From positions 31,092,217 to 31,156,216 of the forward strand of contig NC_036443.1 in the NCBI RefSeq assembly GCF_002775205.1: a stretch of DNA of 64,000 bases, written 5' to 3'. The stretch's first letter is position 1; each line of letters starts with the position of its first letter. The notes under the pieces are model-generated. The model ran no database searches, was not told the DNA's origin, and saw nothing but the letters and a program-made list of their open reading frames with translations. This DNA comes from Xiphophorus maculatus. Its lineage: Eukaryota; Chordata; Actinopteri; Cyprinodontiformes; Poeciliidae. This document shows positions 32,867-44,339 of the stretch, one piece after another. The position numbers and the translations under genes were made by a program.

Positions 32867-33681
32867 TTCTAACTTCTGGTTATCATCCTCAGACCAATGG
32901 TCAAGTGGAAAGAATGAATCAAGAACTTGAGTCGGTCCTCCGCTGTTTCTCATCCACCAATCCATCTGACTGGAGTACTTTCCTGCCATGGGTTCAGTAT
33001 GCAAACAATAGACATGTTTCTGCCGCTACTGGTTTATCTCCTTTTGAGGTTTCCCTAGGATACCAGCCCCCACTTCTTGCCGCTGAGGAGGATCTGATCT
33101 CCGTTACTTCTGTCCAACACCACATTCGGCGCCGCAAGAACGTCTGGAGATCAACCATCAACGCCCTCAATAGAACTTCAACTCAGAACAAGCGTTTCGC
33201 TGATCGCAGAAGGATTCCGGCTCCGGTGTACTCTCCTGGTCAGAAGGTTTGGCTATCCACTCAGAACATTCAGTTAAAATCCATGTCAAAGAAGCTGTCC
33301 CCTAGGTTCATTGGACCTTTTGAGGTGGAATCCATAATCAATCCGTCAGCTGTCCGTCTCCGTCTCCCAGACTCGCTACGGATCCATCCCACTTTTCATG
33401 TGTCTCAAGTTAAGCCTCTCCAGACCAGCACCTTGTGCCCTCCACCTGAACCCCCTCCTCCCGCCCGTATCATTGACGGGCACCCCGCTTACACTGTTCG
33501 CAGGATTGTGGACTCCCGTCGGCGGGGTCGGGGGTGGCAGTACCTTGTTGATTGGGAGGGCTTTGGCCCGGAGGAGCGCCTCTGGGTCCCTGGTTCGTTC
33601 ATTTTGGATTTGGATTTGATCGCTGATTATCGCTCTTCTTTGCCTGCCAGGTCGTCTCGGCCGCCAGGTGGCGACCGTTAG
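32867..33681 (+). pseudogene. Pol 3' part: integrase C-terminus and chromodomain, out of frame
   Basis: The natural continuation lies one frame over. It contains the integrase catalytic glutamate region ([10 protein letters not shown] near 32906), GYQPPLL, the GPFEV module and a C-terminal chromodomain ([20 protein letters not shown] then [14 protein letters not shown]). Chromodomains mark chromoviruses and are thought to direct integration. Apart from the single break near 32840 this section has no stop before TAG at 33679-33681. Confidence 0.88.
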
Positions 33682-33692
33682 GGGGGGGGTAC

Positions 33693-34358
33693 TGTCAGGA
33701 GTTGGGGTTTTTTGTTTTGCCTTTTTTGTTTTTTTTTCATTCCTATGGCTTGCCATCGCCACCAGATGGCACCATGGAGGCTAGGATAGGAGGACTGAAG
33801 GGCTGACGTCACCGTCACACCGGTTCCCAATCCACTCGTCAGCGGGACTTCAAGAGACGGCGACTGCCAGCATACCAACGCTTGAGTGTTAGCCTGTAAT
33901 GGTAACCCAGAGCCCTCTCCAGCGACCTAGTCGAGCTTCTTGTTGATTCTGAGCTAACGCCATCTGTTGTTTGGATTTTTTTTCAGCTGTTCCTGCAACG
34001 TCAAGTCTGGCTGTAGTCCCGAGTTTCCCTTGCGACGCCGTCTGGATCCTATTACCTGTCCGCCCTCCACCGCAGCACAACCTCCACCTCCAGTGCCTCC
34101 ACACCTGGCCACGCCGTTGTTTATTCTCCTCCCCGAGTAAGCATACACTTTAGAGCTCTGGAAGATCCCCACGGTCCCTGAACTCACCTCCCGATCTGTT
34201 GTTGTTCCCAGAAGTCCTGACTTACCTGTCTGTCGCCGTCCCTTCGATGACTGAGAGCCTACCCTGGAAATCTTTTGTAAATAAATCACTTTAACTGATC
34301 TTTCGCGTCCCGAGTTGTGTTCTGCATGTGGGTTCGTAGTGTTAAAGCAGATATGACA
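33693..34358 (+). repeat. 3' LTR of the sushi-type element
   Basis: Nearly identical to the 5' LTR. Visible differences are TGTCGCCG for TGTTGCCG, CCCGAGTAAG for CCCAAGTAAG, CGTAGTG for CGTGGTG, and changes in the T/C-rich run near its start. Confidence 0.92.
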
Positions 34359-34940
34359 GGTTTTTACTTAATGAGTCCCGACAATCCTTTATTTTTAAGC
34401 AGTCTATGTTCTGTATTCTCTTTGTGGTTATATTCAGCTAAGCACACTGGGGTTCTGTAGGATTTTGGTCTGAGCGATGGGATTACCATGGTAGAAAGTT
34501 GATTCTCCGTCTGCTGAAAAATGTCTGTATTCATGTGTTTTGGATCATCATCCTGCTGTAAGACCTAATAACGACCCAACTGCAGTATTCTGGTTGGGTC
34601 AACAGATTTTTAACTAAAGATGCTCTGGTGTTTCAGAGGTTTATGATGACAAACATTTTTACAAGGTTTCATTAGGTGTAAAATATTTGTGACACTAGTG
34701 AATTTGTTCAAAACAGGTGGTACAGAGTTTATGAAAACTGTTCATATTTCATAGATTGTTATTACTATACTGACGCACTGATATTCTGATGATTTTCAGC
34801 ATAAAGTTATAGCTGAGATTTAGAACTATTACCAATTAATTTATAAGTTGCTGCTTAATTGGAATTTTGACATATTTTAAATCCTATAATTAAATCAATC
34901 AGATTTCATAGAAAGAAAATATTTATTTAAGTGATCAAAT
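34359..34940. repeat. Segmental duplication: inner 3' flank of lectin C
   Basis: Resumes the match with 5863-6430 and 20101-20580. AATAAA for lectin C (minus strand) lies at 34922-34927. Confidence 0.85.
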
Positions 34941-35055
34941 GAAGTGAAATCAGGTTCTTCCAGCAGTGATGTCATCGAGGCTTGACATCCAGGTGGAAGT
35001 GACATCACCAGTAGGAAAGCCATATGGGCATTTCAGATTAAAAGGCATGAGAAGG

Positions 35056-38000
35056 TTACAGGGGTCTGGCACAGATGAAGGGAAGCCTCTCGTAACAGCC
35101 ATAATCATTCACATTTTCTTGTTCTGTAAGGAGACAAAGAGACAAATCCTGACTGCAAACCTTTGACAAAGACTTGGACATGATTTGATCAGTTACAGAA
35201 AGCATGCAGGGCAGATGAAGTGTCTTGCCCAAGGACACAACAGACATGAATGGAGTGGGGGTTCGAACCAGGAACCCACCAATTACAGGACAAACTCCTA
35301 CTTACTAAGCCACCAGACACAAAGATATAATAAAAACATACATTTAAACGAAATTATTAAATTACAGATTGTGATTCCCAGTAATAAATACCATGTAAGT
35401 TGATGTCCATGCAGTGTTCGTTTCCACCAGAATTGTTTGGCTCATTCTTGCCCCAGGAATTAAACACAAACTTGGAACCATCACTCCACATCCAGTAGCC
35501 TTCCTGAAAGAATATTTAGTTTTAAGTTCCTATGCAAACAAATCACACAGAACCAACATAGACTTCTGTCACTCATTATAGAAAACATGAACTGTGTTTG
35601 GATCGTTTCTATTTAAAACCCTCAGCTGGTCAGAGCAGCCGGTGGAAAACAGAGGCAGGTTCTGGTTCTGTTGGAGGTCTCCTCTCATTCCTCTCCACTG
35701 TTGCCACATGCTTCCTCAGCATGAGGGAGTTTAGCATAGTCAGTTATTCAATACAACTAACTGGGTTTCCTGAGATAACTGTTGACCAATTGATATTCTA
35801 ATCTGCAATTAACTGCATCGTGTTATAACCAGGATCAACTGGAATGTATTTGGCTGAACTGACCACTTTATTAGGAACACCTGTTCAATTCAATTCAGTT
35901 AATTTATATAACAACAATTCACAACGTCGTCTCAAAGCATTTACAAAAAGTGCCATGAGAAATGCATCTTGACATAAAAAGACATCAACCAAACAGAGTT
36001 ATTTATATGTTTTTAAAATCTCACCTCTACTGAATCATAAGCGCCAACCCAAGTTTGTGTGTGTTTTCCAGTTACTTTGTAGATAAGGTTTCTGATGAAG
36101 TTGTACTCCCCTACACTGTGGAATGAGGCCAGATTTGCACCCAATGAGAGGCAGAAGTTCTGAAAAAGGCAACACAGGTTTAAACTTTCCTCTGTGCAGT
36201 GAGACAGTTGGTGCAGCTGAATGACAAGCTTTAGAAATTATGGTTCTATTTGTTTAACGGAAATCAGTTTCTGTAACCTTGTTGTTGGTTAAATTTATTG
36301 TCCTCTGTCAATAGATTTACATTTTGTTTTAATGTAGGAAATCTGCTATGACCATCACATCTGTTGTACCTCAGCTGTAGCCCAGTTCTTTGCAGTTTTC
36401 TCATACAGGTAACATCGACCGTCGTACCAAGTCCAATCCTTTTCACACCCTTCACATATGTCAACTGGGAAATGTGAAGAGAGAAGGTAAATACATTCAA
36501 TTGATAATCAGCATAATTTTAACACCAGACACAGTATAGAAGTTCAGCTGCATTTGTCATGTCTCTGATTAGGCTTCTGACCCACATACAGAGAAAGACT
36601 CAAGACAGAAATCAGTAAAATGGGGTTTATTTGCAAAGGTGGTGGTCCAGGGTATGTAGGCGATGTGGGGAACTTCTGGAAGAAATAATAAATTGGAAGA
36701 AATAATAAATTAGTGGAGTAGATGAAGGTAAAAGGAAATGTTGGATAAAGGACTTACAGAGAATGATAAGGAAGTCCGCCATAGAAGGGTGAGTGGGTTG
36801 TTGGTCTTGAAGTAAAAACTGCAAAATAGTAGGCTGAGGGACGGTGGCTGCTGCAGAACTGTTGGACAGGTGGTACAACGTTGATGGAGGAGCTAAAAGT
36901 TACCAGTCAGAAAATCCAAGCTGAGGGTTATGGCTGGTTCTGGTCTGATGATGGTTGAGAGGTTTCACAGATAGATTCAAGGTGGTACTCAGGGAGACCT
37001 GAACAGAGGGAAACACGGAGTAACACTGGGCTCAGATACTTCACACAGAAAGCAACTCAGAAGTTCACAAAGTGAGCTTGACGTCACCACATGGGTTAAC
37101 TCTCAGGCAACTCAGGCAAAATAGTAACAGGCAACAAGCTTCTTATAACTAGAATAGGATGAGGTTAAAGGAGTTGCGGGTGTGGCTGCACAACTCCCCA
37201 CTTTCCTGACATCACCTTCCCCCCAACAACCAGCATCTGGTTTCCCAGAAGAAGTGGACGCAAAGGAGGCTTCGTAGTCAGCTATGAGAGATGGGGTCAA
37301 GATGAAATTGTCATGTTCCGTGTTTTTCTGTGTGTTTATTTTAAGTTTCCTGTGTCTCTGAGTCTCCGTGTTGTCCTGTCTCCCTTTGATTACTCCCAGG
37401 TTTTTCTCGTTCCCTAATTACCTCCTGTGTATTTAGTGTCACCTGTGTGTCTGTGTCTTTGTCGGGCCCTTGTCGTTGTCAGCGTTATTCTGTTGCTATG
37501 TCCACTGGGTTAACCTGTTGCTACCGGCGTTGAGCCTTGGCTTCCGCTCAGCCGTGCTGCCAGGTGTTTGGACTGTGTTTTCTGGATTCTTTTACATTAA
37601 AACCTTCATTACTCATCTTACCTGGGTCTACAGCGTCTGCCTCACCACCGCACCTCATGACAGAAATACTGCATCACCCATGAACGGTTCTCAGGACTGT
37701 AGCATTCCCAGTCAACAAGATACTGATACCCCCAACTTCGCCAACAGGAGGCCACGATCCACTGGATGTCAAAAGCTGGATGCCCATTAATGACTCCGGT
37801 GGGAGGTGGGGCCTCCGAAGGAGGGCACAAAGTGCTTGTATGGACTGTTTGATCTGGGAAACATGGAAGGTTCGGTGGATATGAAGACTTTGGGGTAGGC
37901 GAAAACGGATAACAGAGGGACTTATGATGGACTGGATCTCATACAGAAAGATGAACCTGGATAAGAATTTCTTAGACATGGACTTTAATGGGACATCATG

Positions 38001-41000
38001 GGAGGATAACCAGACTTTCTGACCTGGGGTGTATTGAGGTGGGAATATGTATCTTGTATGAGAATCTCTTGTTATGTTCTGCTGTTTGGTTGAGAGAAGC
38101 AATGGCATTGGTCCAGATTCATTGGACAGCCTGAAAGATGGCGTGGGGCACTGCAGAGGAGTCCAAGAGGAGTCTTGAAAGCAGTCTTCCACTCATCTCC
38201 CTGGCTGACACGGACTAGGTGTTAGGCATTGCGGAGGTCAGGTGTGGTGAAAATCTTAGCATCATGGAGGGGTTCGAAAGCTGAATAGATAAGTGACAGA
38301 GGGTAATGATTCTTGGTGATTTGCTTTAGTCCATGGTAATCGATGCAGAATCGGAGTGAGCCATCCTTCTTAAACACAAAGAAACCCACCCCCAGAGAAG
38401 AAGAGGAATGTTTAATAATGCCAGCAGCAAGAGATTCATTTATATACTTCTCTATGGGTTCTCTTTCGAGGTGAGACACATTGAAGAGACAGCTAGAAGG
38501 CAAAGGTGCTCCAGGGAGACAGTTTATGGCACAGTCGTATTATCTGTGGAGTGGCAGCGATAGAGCCTTGCTTTTGCAGACAACTTGTTTAAGATCCATA
38601 ATCCTCTGGGACGTGACTCAGTTCTGGGGATTCATCAACAGGTGAATTCCCTGGTGGTGGTCTAGGAGGGATTATAGATTGCAGACAGGAAGAAAGACAG
38701 TGGGCCAGGATTCAATACAGCAATTTCACAAGTTGAGATATTTATTGTGTCTTTGTAGCCAGTCAAAACCTAGTATGATGGATGAATGTTTGGAATCAAA
38801 AACAAAGAAAGTAACAGTTTCAAGATGGTTACCTGAGATGATCAGAGTAAATGGGTTGGTACAATGGGTTATGGGTGGCAAGGGTCTTCCATTGAGGTCT
38901 GTAGTCTCAAGAGGGTTCCTCATAGGAATAGACTCTATTTTATGTTGATGAATAATGGACTGGGAAATGAGGGTCTGTTCGCAACCTCAATCAACCAAAG
39001 CGCTGATATGGAATGAGTATTATTGAAAAAACTGTGTAGCAGGAAGGAAAAACAAGGAGATGTGGTGCATGTGGGCTTGTTCATTAGACTCCCCTTAGTT
39101 ACTGATGGACTTTGGCTTTTAACCAAAGGGGACAAGTGTCAATGAAGTGATGAGAACCTCCACAATACAAACACTGGTTGGACTGCATCCTGCGCTACTA
39201 TTCCTCAGGGGATAGCTAGGTCTGACCTTGTTGCATTGGTTCTGGTTTTTGTGAATGAGACTTAGAGATTGAGGAGGATGAGGAGACAGAGTGAAAGTGG
39301 GTGAAAAAATAATGGGAGGAATGAGGTAGTTTCTTCTTGGTCGGTCTTGTAGTCTTTCCTTTAATCTCAGCTCAATATGGGTTACTTGGGTAAACAGGTT
39401 ATCTACAGTCTCTGGTTTCATCTAGCAGAACCATTACATCCTTCAGTGACTCATTTAAAGCATTAATAAAAACACTCTTTAGTGCACATGAGTCCCAGCC
39501 AGACGCAGCTGCAATGGTGCAGAAGTCAGTAGAAAAATCTGAGACAGACTGTTGGCCTTGCCTGATCTTCCATAACACCCTAGAAAGGGACTCAGGGTTA
39601 GGGTTTAAGCTAAGTCATTTTGAATTCTTTAACAAAATTCTACAAACTAATCCCAAAGTTTGTGTAGTCTTGAAAGCGGACTTCTGCCCATTTCAAAGCA
39701 TGTCCAGAGAGTAAGCCAAGACTGTAAGCTACACTGCCTGGCCAAAAAAAAGTCGCCACCAAAAAATGGTCACACTCTCTAATATTTTGTTGGACTGCCT
39801 TTAGCTTTGATTCCAGCCCGCATTTGCTGTGGCATTGTTTCAATAAGCTTCTGCAGTGTCACAAGATTTATTTCCATCCAGTGTTGCATTAATCTTTCAC
39901 CAAGATCTTGTATTGATGATGGGAGAGTCTGACCACTTCACAAAGCCTTCTCCAGCACATCCCAAAGATTCTCAGTGGGGTTAAGGTCTGGACTCTGTGG
40001 TGGCCAATCCATGTGTGAAAAAGATGTCTCATGCTCCCTGAACCACTCTTTCACAATGTGAGCCTCATGAATCCTGGCATTGTCATCTTGGAATATGCCC
40101 GTTCCATTTGGGAAGACAAAATCCATTGATGGAATAACCTGGTCATTCAGTATATTCAGGTAGTCAGCTGACCTCATTCTTTGGGCACACAATGTTGCTG
40201 AACCTAGACCTGACCAACTGCAGCAATAGCACTGCCCCCACAGGCTTGTACCGTAGGCACTAGGCATGATGGGTGCATCGCTTCACCTGCCTCTCTTCTT
40301 ACCCTGATGCGCCCATCACTCTGGAACAGGGTAAATCTGGACTCATCAGACCACATGACCCTCTTCCATTCCTCCAGAGTCCAATCTTTATGCTCCCTAG
40401 CAAACTGAAGCCTTTTTTTCTGGTTAGCCTTACTGATTAGAGGTTTTCTTACGGCTACACAGCTGTTCAATCCCAACCCCTTGAGTTCCCTTCGCATTGT
40501 GCGTGTGGAAATGCTTTTGCTTTCACAATTAAACATACTCCTGAGTTCTGCTGTTGTTTTTCTTCGATTTGATTTGACCAAACGTTTAAGTAATCGCCGA
40601 TCACAATCATTCAGGATTTTTTTCCGACCACATTTCTTCCTGGAAGACGATGGTTCCCCACCATCCTTCCAGTTTTTAATGATGCGTTGGACAGTTCTTA
40701 ACCCAATTCTAGTAGTTTCTGCAATCTCCTTAGATGTTTTCTCTGCTTGATGCATGCCAATGATTTGACCCTTCTTAAACAGACTAACGTCTTTTCCACG
40801 ACCACAGGATGTGTCTTTTGCCATGGTTGTTTAAGAAATGAGGAGTTACTCATTGCATCAGCTGGGGTTAAATAACTTGTTGCCAGCTGAAAGATAATCG
40901 CCTATGCAGTACTTATCCAATAGGAGGCTTGTACCTATTTGCTTAGTTAAATCCAGGTGGCGACTTTTTTTGGCCAGGCAGTGTATCTTGCTATTGTCAG

Positions 41001-43431
41001 TGGGAGAAGACAGTAAATGATTGAAAATTAAAGAGCACTGGAGAAGGAAACTCCCACAACAACTGACATCACCAACAAGTTGTCTGGTGCTGGTGGTAAA
41101 ACATCACGCTAGGGTGCTGGAGGTTGAGCAGTCATATTCTGTAACACAGCAGCAATATGAGCCAAAGCCTGATTAGTACTATTATATGGTGCAGAGAGGG
41201 TTCAGAGTACAGTTTCATGTGATTGAAAGCCAAAGGCCTGTTCTGATAGTGCTCTCCCAAGACTCTCTGCTGGGTCGGGTTGGCCTGAGTGTTCTGTCAT
41301 GTGTCTGTTTAGGCTTCTAACCCACATGCAGAGAAGAAATCAGTAAAATTGGGTTTATTTACAAAGTGGAATAATGTGTGTAACAAATTTGTGTAGCTTA
41401 CGAACAGATAAGTTGAGAAATTTAGATTTCAAGTGTTGTAGTTACAATTAGTCTTCTTGCTAAGTTCAAAAAGGAGGATAATAAGCACAAACAACCATAT
41501 TGCCAAGGAAAATGAACAGACTGTTTAATACAAAATTAAACAGAATATTATTGTAACTTTTTTTCAACAGAAAGTGTCCACCCTTATTACATCAGGTAGT
41601 GTGTTTTCTTTATGTCCAGATTTCTTATTGTTCAGTTCCTTTCTTTAGTTCAGTAATTGAAATTTAAGTCAGTCAGTCAAGTCTTTGTCAAATTCAATGG
41701 CCATGTGTTTCTTTGGATAGAAAATCTTATCTTAATCCAGTGCAAAGCAGGCAGCGGATCCAGCAGTCCCAGGTCTTGGGTTGAAACCTGGAGCTCAGCA
41801 CATCCAATCCAGGCCTGCGGCGGTGTGCAGCTGGACAACGTTCCAAGTTGAATGTGGTTCTAAAAAAAAACAACCGGAGAAAATCACAGCAGAAATTGAT
41901 TTAACTGCAAGGATCAGGTCACTTATCTTCTCTTCTGTCAACCGTTACCGGAATTCATCAAAATTTATCATATAACGTGCTTTCTTTTCTCTCAGCGTGT
42001 AATAGCTCAGCACAATGTGCTGCAGCCAGTTACGGTTCCTTCTTCTACTCCTATTTTTCTCTGCTGTTTAAACCAGAGTGTAACTAACTGGCAGTTTCTG
42101 GTAGCAAAAGAAAACCCAAAATTAAAATAGAAACCGATTTGCTGGTGCATTAAATTACATGACAAAATCCAATAAAAACAAAATATAAAATTATTACTAA
42201 CAATAATATTACACACATATATGGGGGTTACATGCGTGATACAGGGTAGGTAGGCAACGTGGGGATACAAGGCTTCTGGAAGAAATAATAAATTAGTGGA
42301 AGTCCACAAGGGAAGGCTGAGTGGGGTGTTGGTCTTGAGGTAGAAACTGCAAAATAGTAGGGAGAGGCCTAGAGAGTCTGATGGTGGTTGCTGCAGAACT
42401 GGTGGAGGGGGGGCAGGTTGTACAACAATGATGGAGCAGACCTGAAGAGAGGCAAAACACAAGAAGTAACACAGGGCTCAGATACGTCACACAGAAAACT
42501 ACTCAGAAGTTCACAAGGTGGGCTTGGCATCACCACATGAGTTAACACTCAGGCAAAGAGTGACAGGCAACCAGCTCCGTGTATCTACGTATGATGAGGT
42601 TGAAGGAGTTGCAAGTCTGGCTGCATACCTGCAGGGAATCGGCCCTGAGCCCTTCAACTGGCTCACTGTGGCACCCTCTTGTGGATACCTACTGGAAGTG
42701 TAGAACCACAGAGAACACACAACATCCCACTTTCCTGACAGCATCAAACAATATGGTAAAAATGAATAAAAAGTATAATCAATGTTTAAAAAATGGATAA
42801 TCAAGTAAAAATACTGCACTTTAACAAAAGGATTTAGGAGATGACAGTTATTAAAAAATATATTCACATGAAAAACCTCTGAAATGACACATTTATTGGT
42901 TCTGATTCTGTTATTTTATTCAGAAAATAATTTGCCTTCTTAGCGTTTCCAGCTGCCTTCTGTAAAAACTACAGTGGTCAATCTGCCTTGTAGGATGGGA
43001 TGTTTCTATGCAATATGTACTAACTAAACAGTTTATTACTCCTGTACTTGCACCTAAAGGATGACCCAATATAGCCGATCTATGCAAAAGTTTCTTGTCT
43101 TTTTAAAGAACTTCTCACAATGTAATTGTCATCTTTTAGGTGTTAAAAACTCCTACAATAAAAGAAGCACATACCTCTCAGGTTACATCCGGCCTGTGGA
43201 TGGAAAAACCCAAAGTTTTAGCACAAAATTCCCAACAAAACAAAGTTTCCTCATTGAACTTCGACCAAATGATGGCTCAGATTGCTCCATCTGATCTACG
43301 TCAGTCAGCCAAAGCTCACAACAGGGACATACCAGTCATTGTTTTAAGTCCTTCTCCATACTTACATCAGCTCCATCCCAGAGTCCAAAGCTCAGACCAA
43401 GAAGCAGAGTGAAGACAAGACCGGCAGCCAT
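35056..43431 (-). CDS. Secreted C-type lectin, copy C (six coding exons, large intron 2)
   Basis: Exons: 43431-43366, 43193-43175, 36464-36370, 36159-36025, 35503-35392, 35123-35056; GT-AG introns, open frame, 164 aa. The microexon (19 nt) reads AGCNLR. CTLD landmarks: [63 protein letters not shown] (about 126-128) and the later N-D pair are present, so calcium and sugar binding is plausible. Eight cysteines, with a CxxC before the CTLD, as in B. Intron 2 has grown to 6.7 kb through a reversed chromovirus that in turn holds a solo LTR and a Tc1 element; splice sites are unaffected. Transcription through it would read the chromovirus in sense. Confidence 0.87.
35192..35314 (-). repeat. tRNA-derived SINE in intron 5 of lectin C
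   Basis: Same element and site as in A, B, D and E; almost identical to the A copy. Confidence 0.65.
37309..37662 (+). repeat. Solo LTR with 5-bp target duplication
   Basis: TGTCATGTTCCG...CTCATGACA flanked by GAAAT on both sides (37304-37308 and 37663-37667). It is the same family as the LTR at 62759-63101 (shared GTTGCTACCGGCGT, TTCCGCTC, GCCGTGCTGCC, GTTTACAGCG-like blocks). It is nested in the decayed chromovirus. Confidence 0.88.
37668..39850 (-). pseudogene. Chromovirus gag-pol remnants, minus strand
   Basis: From right to left: gag capsid-like piece ([17 protein letters not shown], 39843-39640), zinc-knuckle region (about 39190-39120, in shifted frame), protease region ([18 protein letters not shown], 38923-38726), RT start ([20 protein letters not shown], 38503-38222), then a deletion to the integrase C-terminus ([20 protein letters not shown], 38192-37800) and chromodomain ([19 protein letters not shown], 37830-37668). 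Stops and shifts are numerous. Confidence 0.8.
39732..40983 (-). mobile_element. Tc1-like transposon nested in the decayed chromovirus
   Basis: Inverted ends CACTGCCTGGCCAAAAAAA with GTCGCCACC, flanked by TA on both sides (39730-39731, 40984-40985). It is 1252 bp and interrupts the chromovirus gag region. Confidence 0.92.
39938..40824 (-). pseudogene. Tc1-like transposase broken between the first two catalytic residues
   Basis: The frame from ATG 40824 ([11 protein letters not shown]) holds the paired helix-turn-helix region and the first acidic residue in MWSDESRF. It runs out of frame near 40235 and stops at 40204. The rest continues one frame over with FQDDNARIH and [14 protein letters not shown]. 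One small indel thus separates otherwise complete halves, with all three catalytic acidic residues still recognisable. Confidence 0.85.
41283..41293 (-). promoter_or_regulatory. Self-complementary primer-binding site of the decayed chromovirus
   Basis: On the minus strand, one G after the LTR end (41295), the 11 nt AACACTCAGGC are the exact reverse complement of GCCTGAGTGTT within the same LTR (plus-strand AACACTCAGGC at 42544-42554). The layout equals that at 29395, with one compensated base pair. Confidence 0.7.
43175..43193 (-). other. 19-nt microexon of lectin C (example of the conserved microexon)
   Basis: Acceptor CATCCACAG and donor GTATGTG flank GCCGGATGTAACCTGAGAG. Equivalent microexons: A 8626-8608, B 24724-24709, D 51037-51019, E 59213-59198. 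Lengths are 19 or 16 nt, so the phase is kept, and each encodes one cysteine. Confidence 0.75.
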
Positions 43432-43530
43432 CTGTAGAAAGAATCGTTAGGAAAGTTCATAATTAGTGTCACAAATCAACTCAATCATGACATAAAGCAT
43501 CATGATGAGCAGTAGGACTTTAAATGTCAC

Positions 43531-43618
43531 CTTGTTTTGATGGTTAGTTGAAGAGTCTGTTCCAGCAGCAGTTTCTGGTCACAGGATGTCTCAGAGATGG
43601 AAACACAGACTTTATATA
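43531..43618 (-). promoter_or_regulatory. Core promoter and non-coding first exon of lectin C
   Basis: TATATAAA at 43618-43611 (minus strand); first exon ends at 43531. Confidence 0.7.
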
Positions 43619-43766
43619 CCTTCACTTTGTTTGTCTGTGAAGTGGAAATCTTTGAGTAAGTCACTGTCTGTTCTCGTTTTTGTCACTTTTTTACAAAGTG
43701 TTCAAGTTGTTGCAGAATCTTCCAGGATTCGGCCAAGGACGTTTTCCTGGTAGCGTGAAGAGTTAC

Positions 43767-44139
43767 TTACCATAAGAACCGATTAGAACCGGACCAAACC
43801 GGCTGATGTTGCCACTTCTGCTTCTCTGTCCAGAACAGTGTTCTTGTATGGAATGTACTCTCTGATGACAGAAGTGTATTAAAAATGGACGTATCTGTTA
43901 GATGTTGCTCTGCTTTTCCTGACTCTGTTGGATTCAGAGTCCTTTGACTGCCTTCAAATAAAACACTTGAAAGATAAAGTTGAAACTTTATCAATTCTTG
44001 AGTGGTTTCTCTAGCTGTGTGATAAGGAATTTCCACCACATTCTTGGTGTCAGAAGTGGGATCTGTCATGCCAGAAGGACTCTGTGGCAGAGGACAAGAG
44101 CATTCGGCCATCCTGAAGACTCAAAAACCAGCTTCAGTC
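43767..44139. repeat. Duplicated upstream flank of lectin C
   Basis: Matches 9200-9572 including the TGGTGTCAGAAGTGGGAT segment. It lacks the L2-like LINE that follows in A, so it shows the pre-insertion sequence. Confidence 0.8.
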
Positions 44140-44339
44140 CTCCTGTGTTAAAAACAGGGCAGGTTCTGGATCCTTCTCCAGATTTATGTCTCAAGACAAT
44201 CCTGTCACAGAGGTCTAGAGATGATTCCTTTTGTTTTCATGCTGGCTGCTCTGTGTTTAGCAGTGATCACCTTGCCTTTTTAGGAAACAATTAGAAACCT
44301 TCTGCAGTCTGAATGATGTTCCAGTGAGTTTGCTGTATA

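Larger units (their letters stand above)
28725..34358 (+). mobile_element. Sushi-type chromovirus (Ty3/gypsy), nearly intact
   Basis: This 5.6-kb LTR retrotransposon has LTRs at 28725-29393 and 33693-34358, gag, pol with protease, RT, RNase H, integrase and C-terminal chromodomain, and a purine tract (GGGGGGGGGTAC) before the 3' LTR. The 5-bp duplication GGTTT (28720-28724 and 34359-34363) flanks it; lectin A's flank shows the empty site. The LTRs differ at a handful of positions plus small indels in T/C runs, so the insertion is young. Pol has one frame break. An 11-nt match between the LTR and the site just after it suggests self-priming, as in Tf1/sushi. Confidence 0.93.
36555..42740 (-). 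mobile_element. Decayed sushi-like chromovirus in intron 2 of lectin C
   Basis: Minus-strand element bounded by TGTCATG...CCTGACA LTRs at 36555-37211 (3' LTR) and 41295-42740 (5' LTR, enlarged by about 870 bp of foreign sequence from near 41360 to 42235). The flanking duplication is GCAT(T/C). The purine tract GGGGGGAAGGTGA precedes the 3' LTR. Gag, protease, part of RT and the chromodomain end survive in broken frames; most of RT to integrase is deleted. Copies in the other lectins show the empty site. Confidence 0.85.

Noticed and set aside
33376-33762. Minus-strand ORFs opposite the sushi-type pol and LTRs
   Set aside because: Shadows of pol and LTR sequence without domains.
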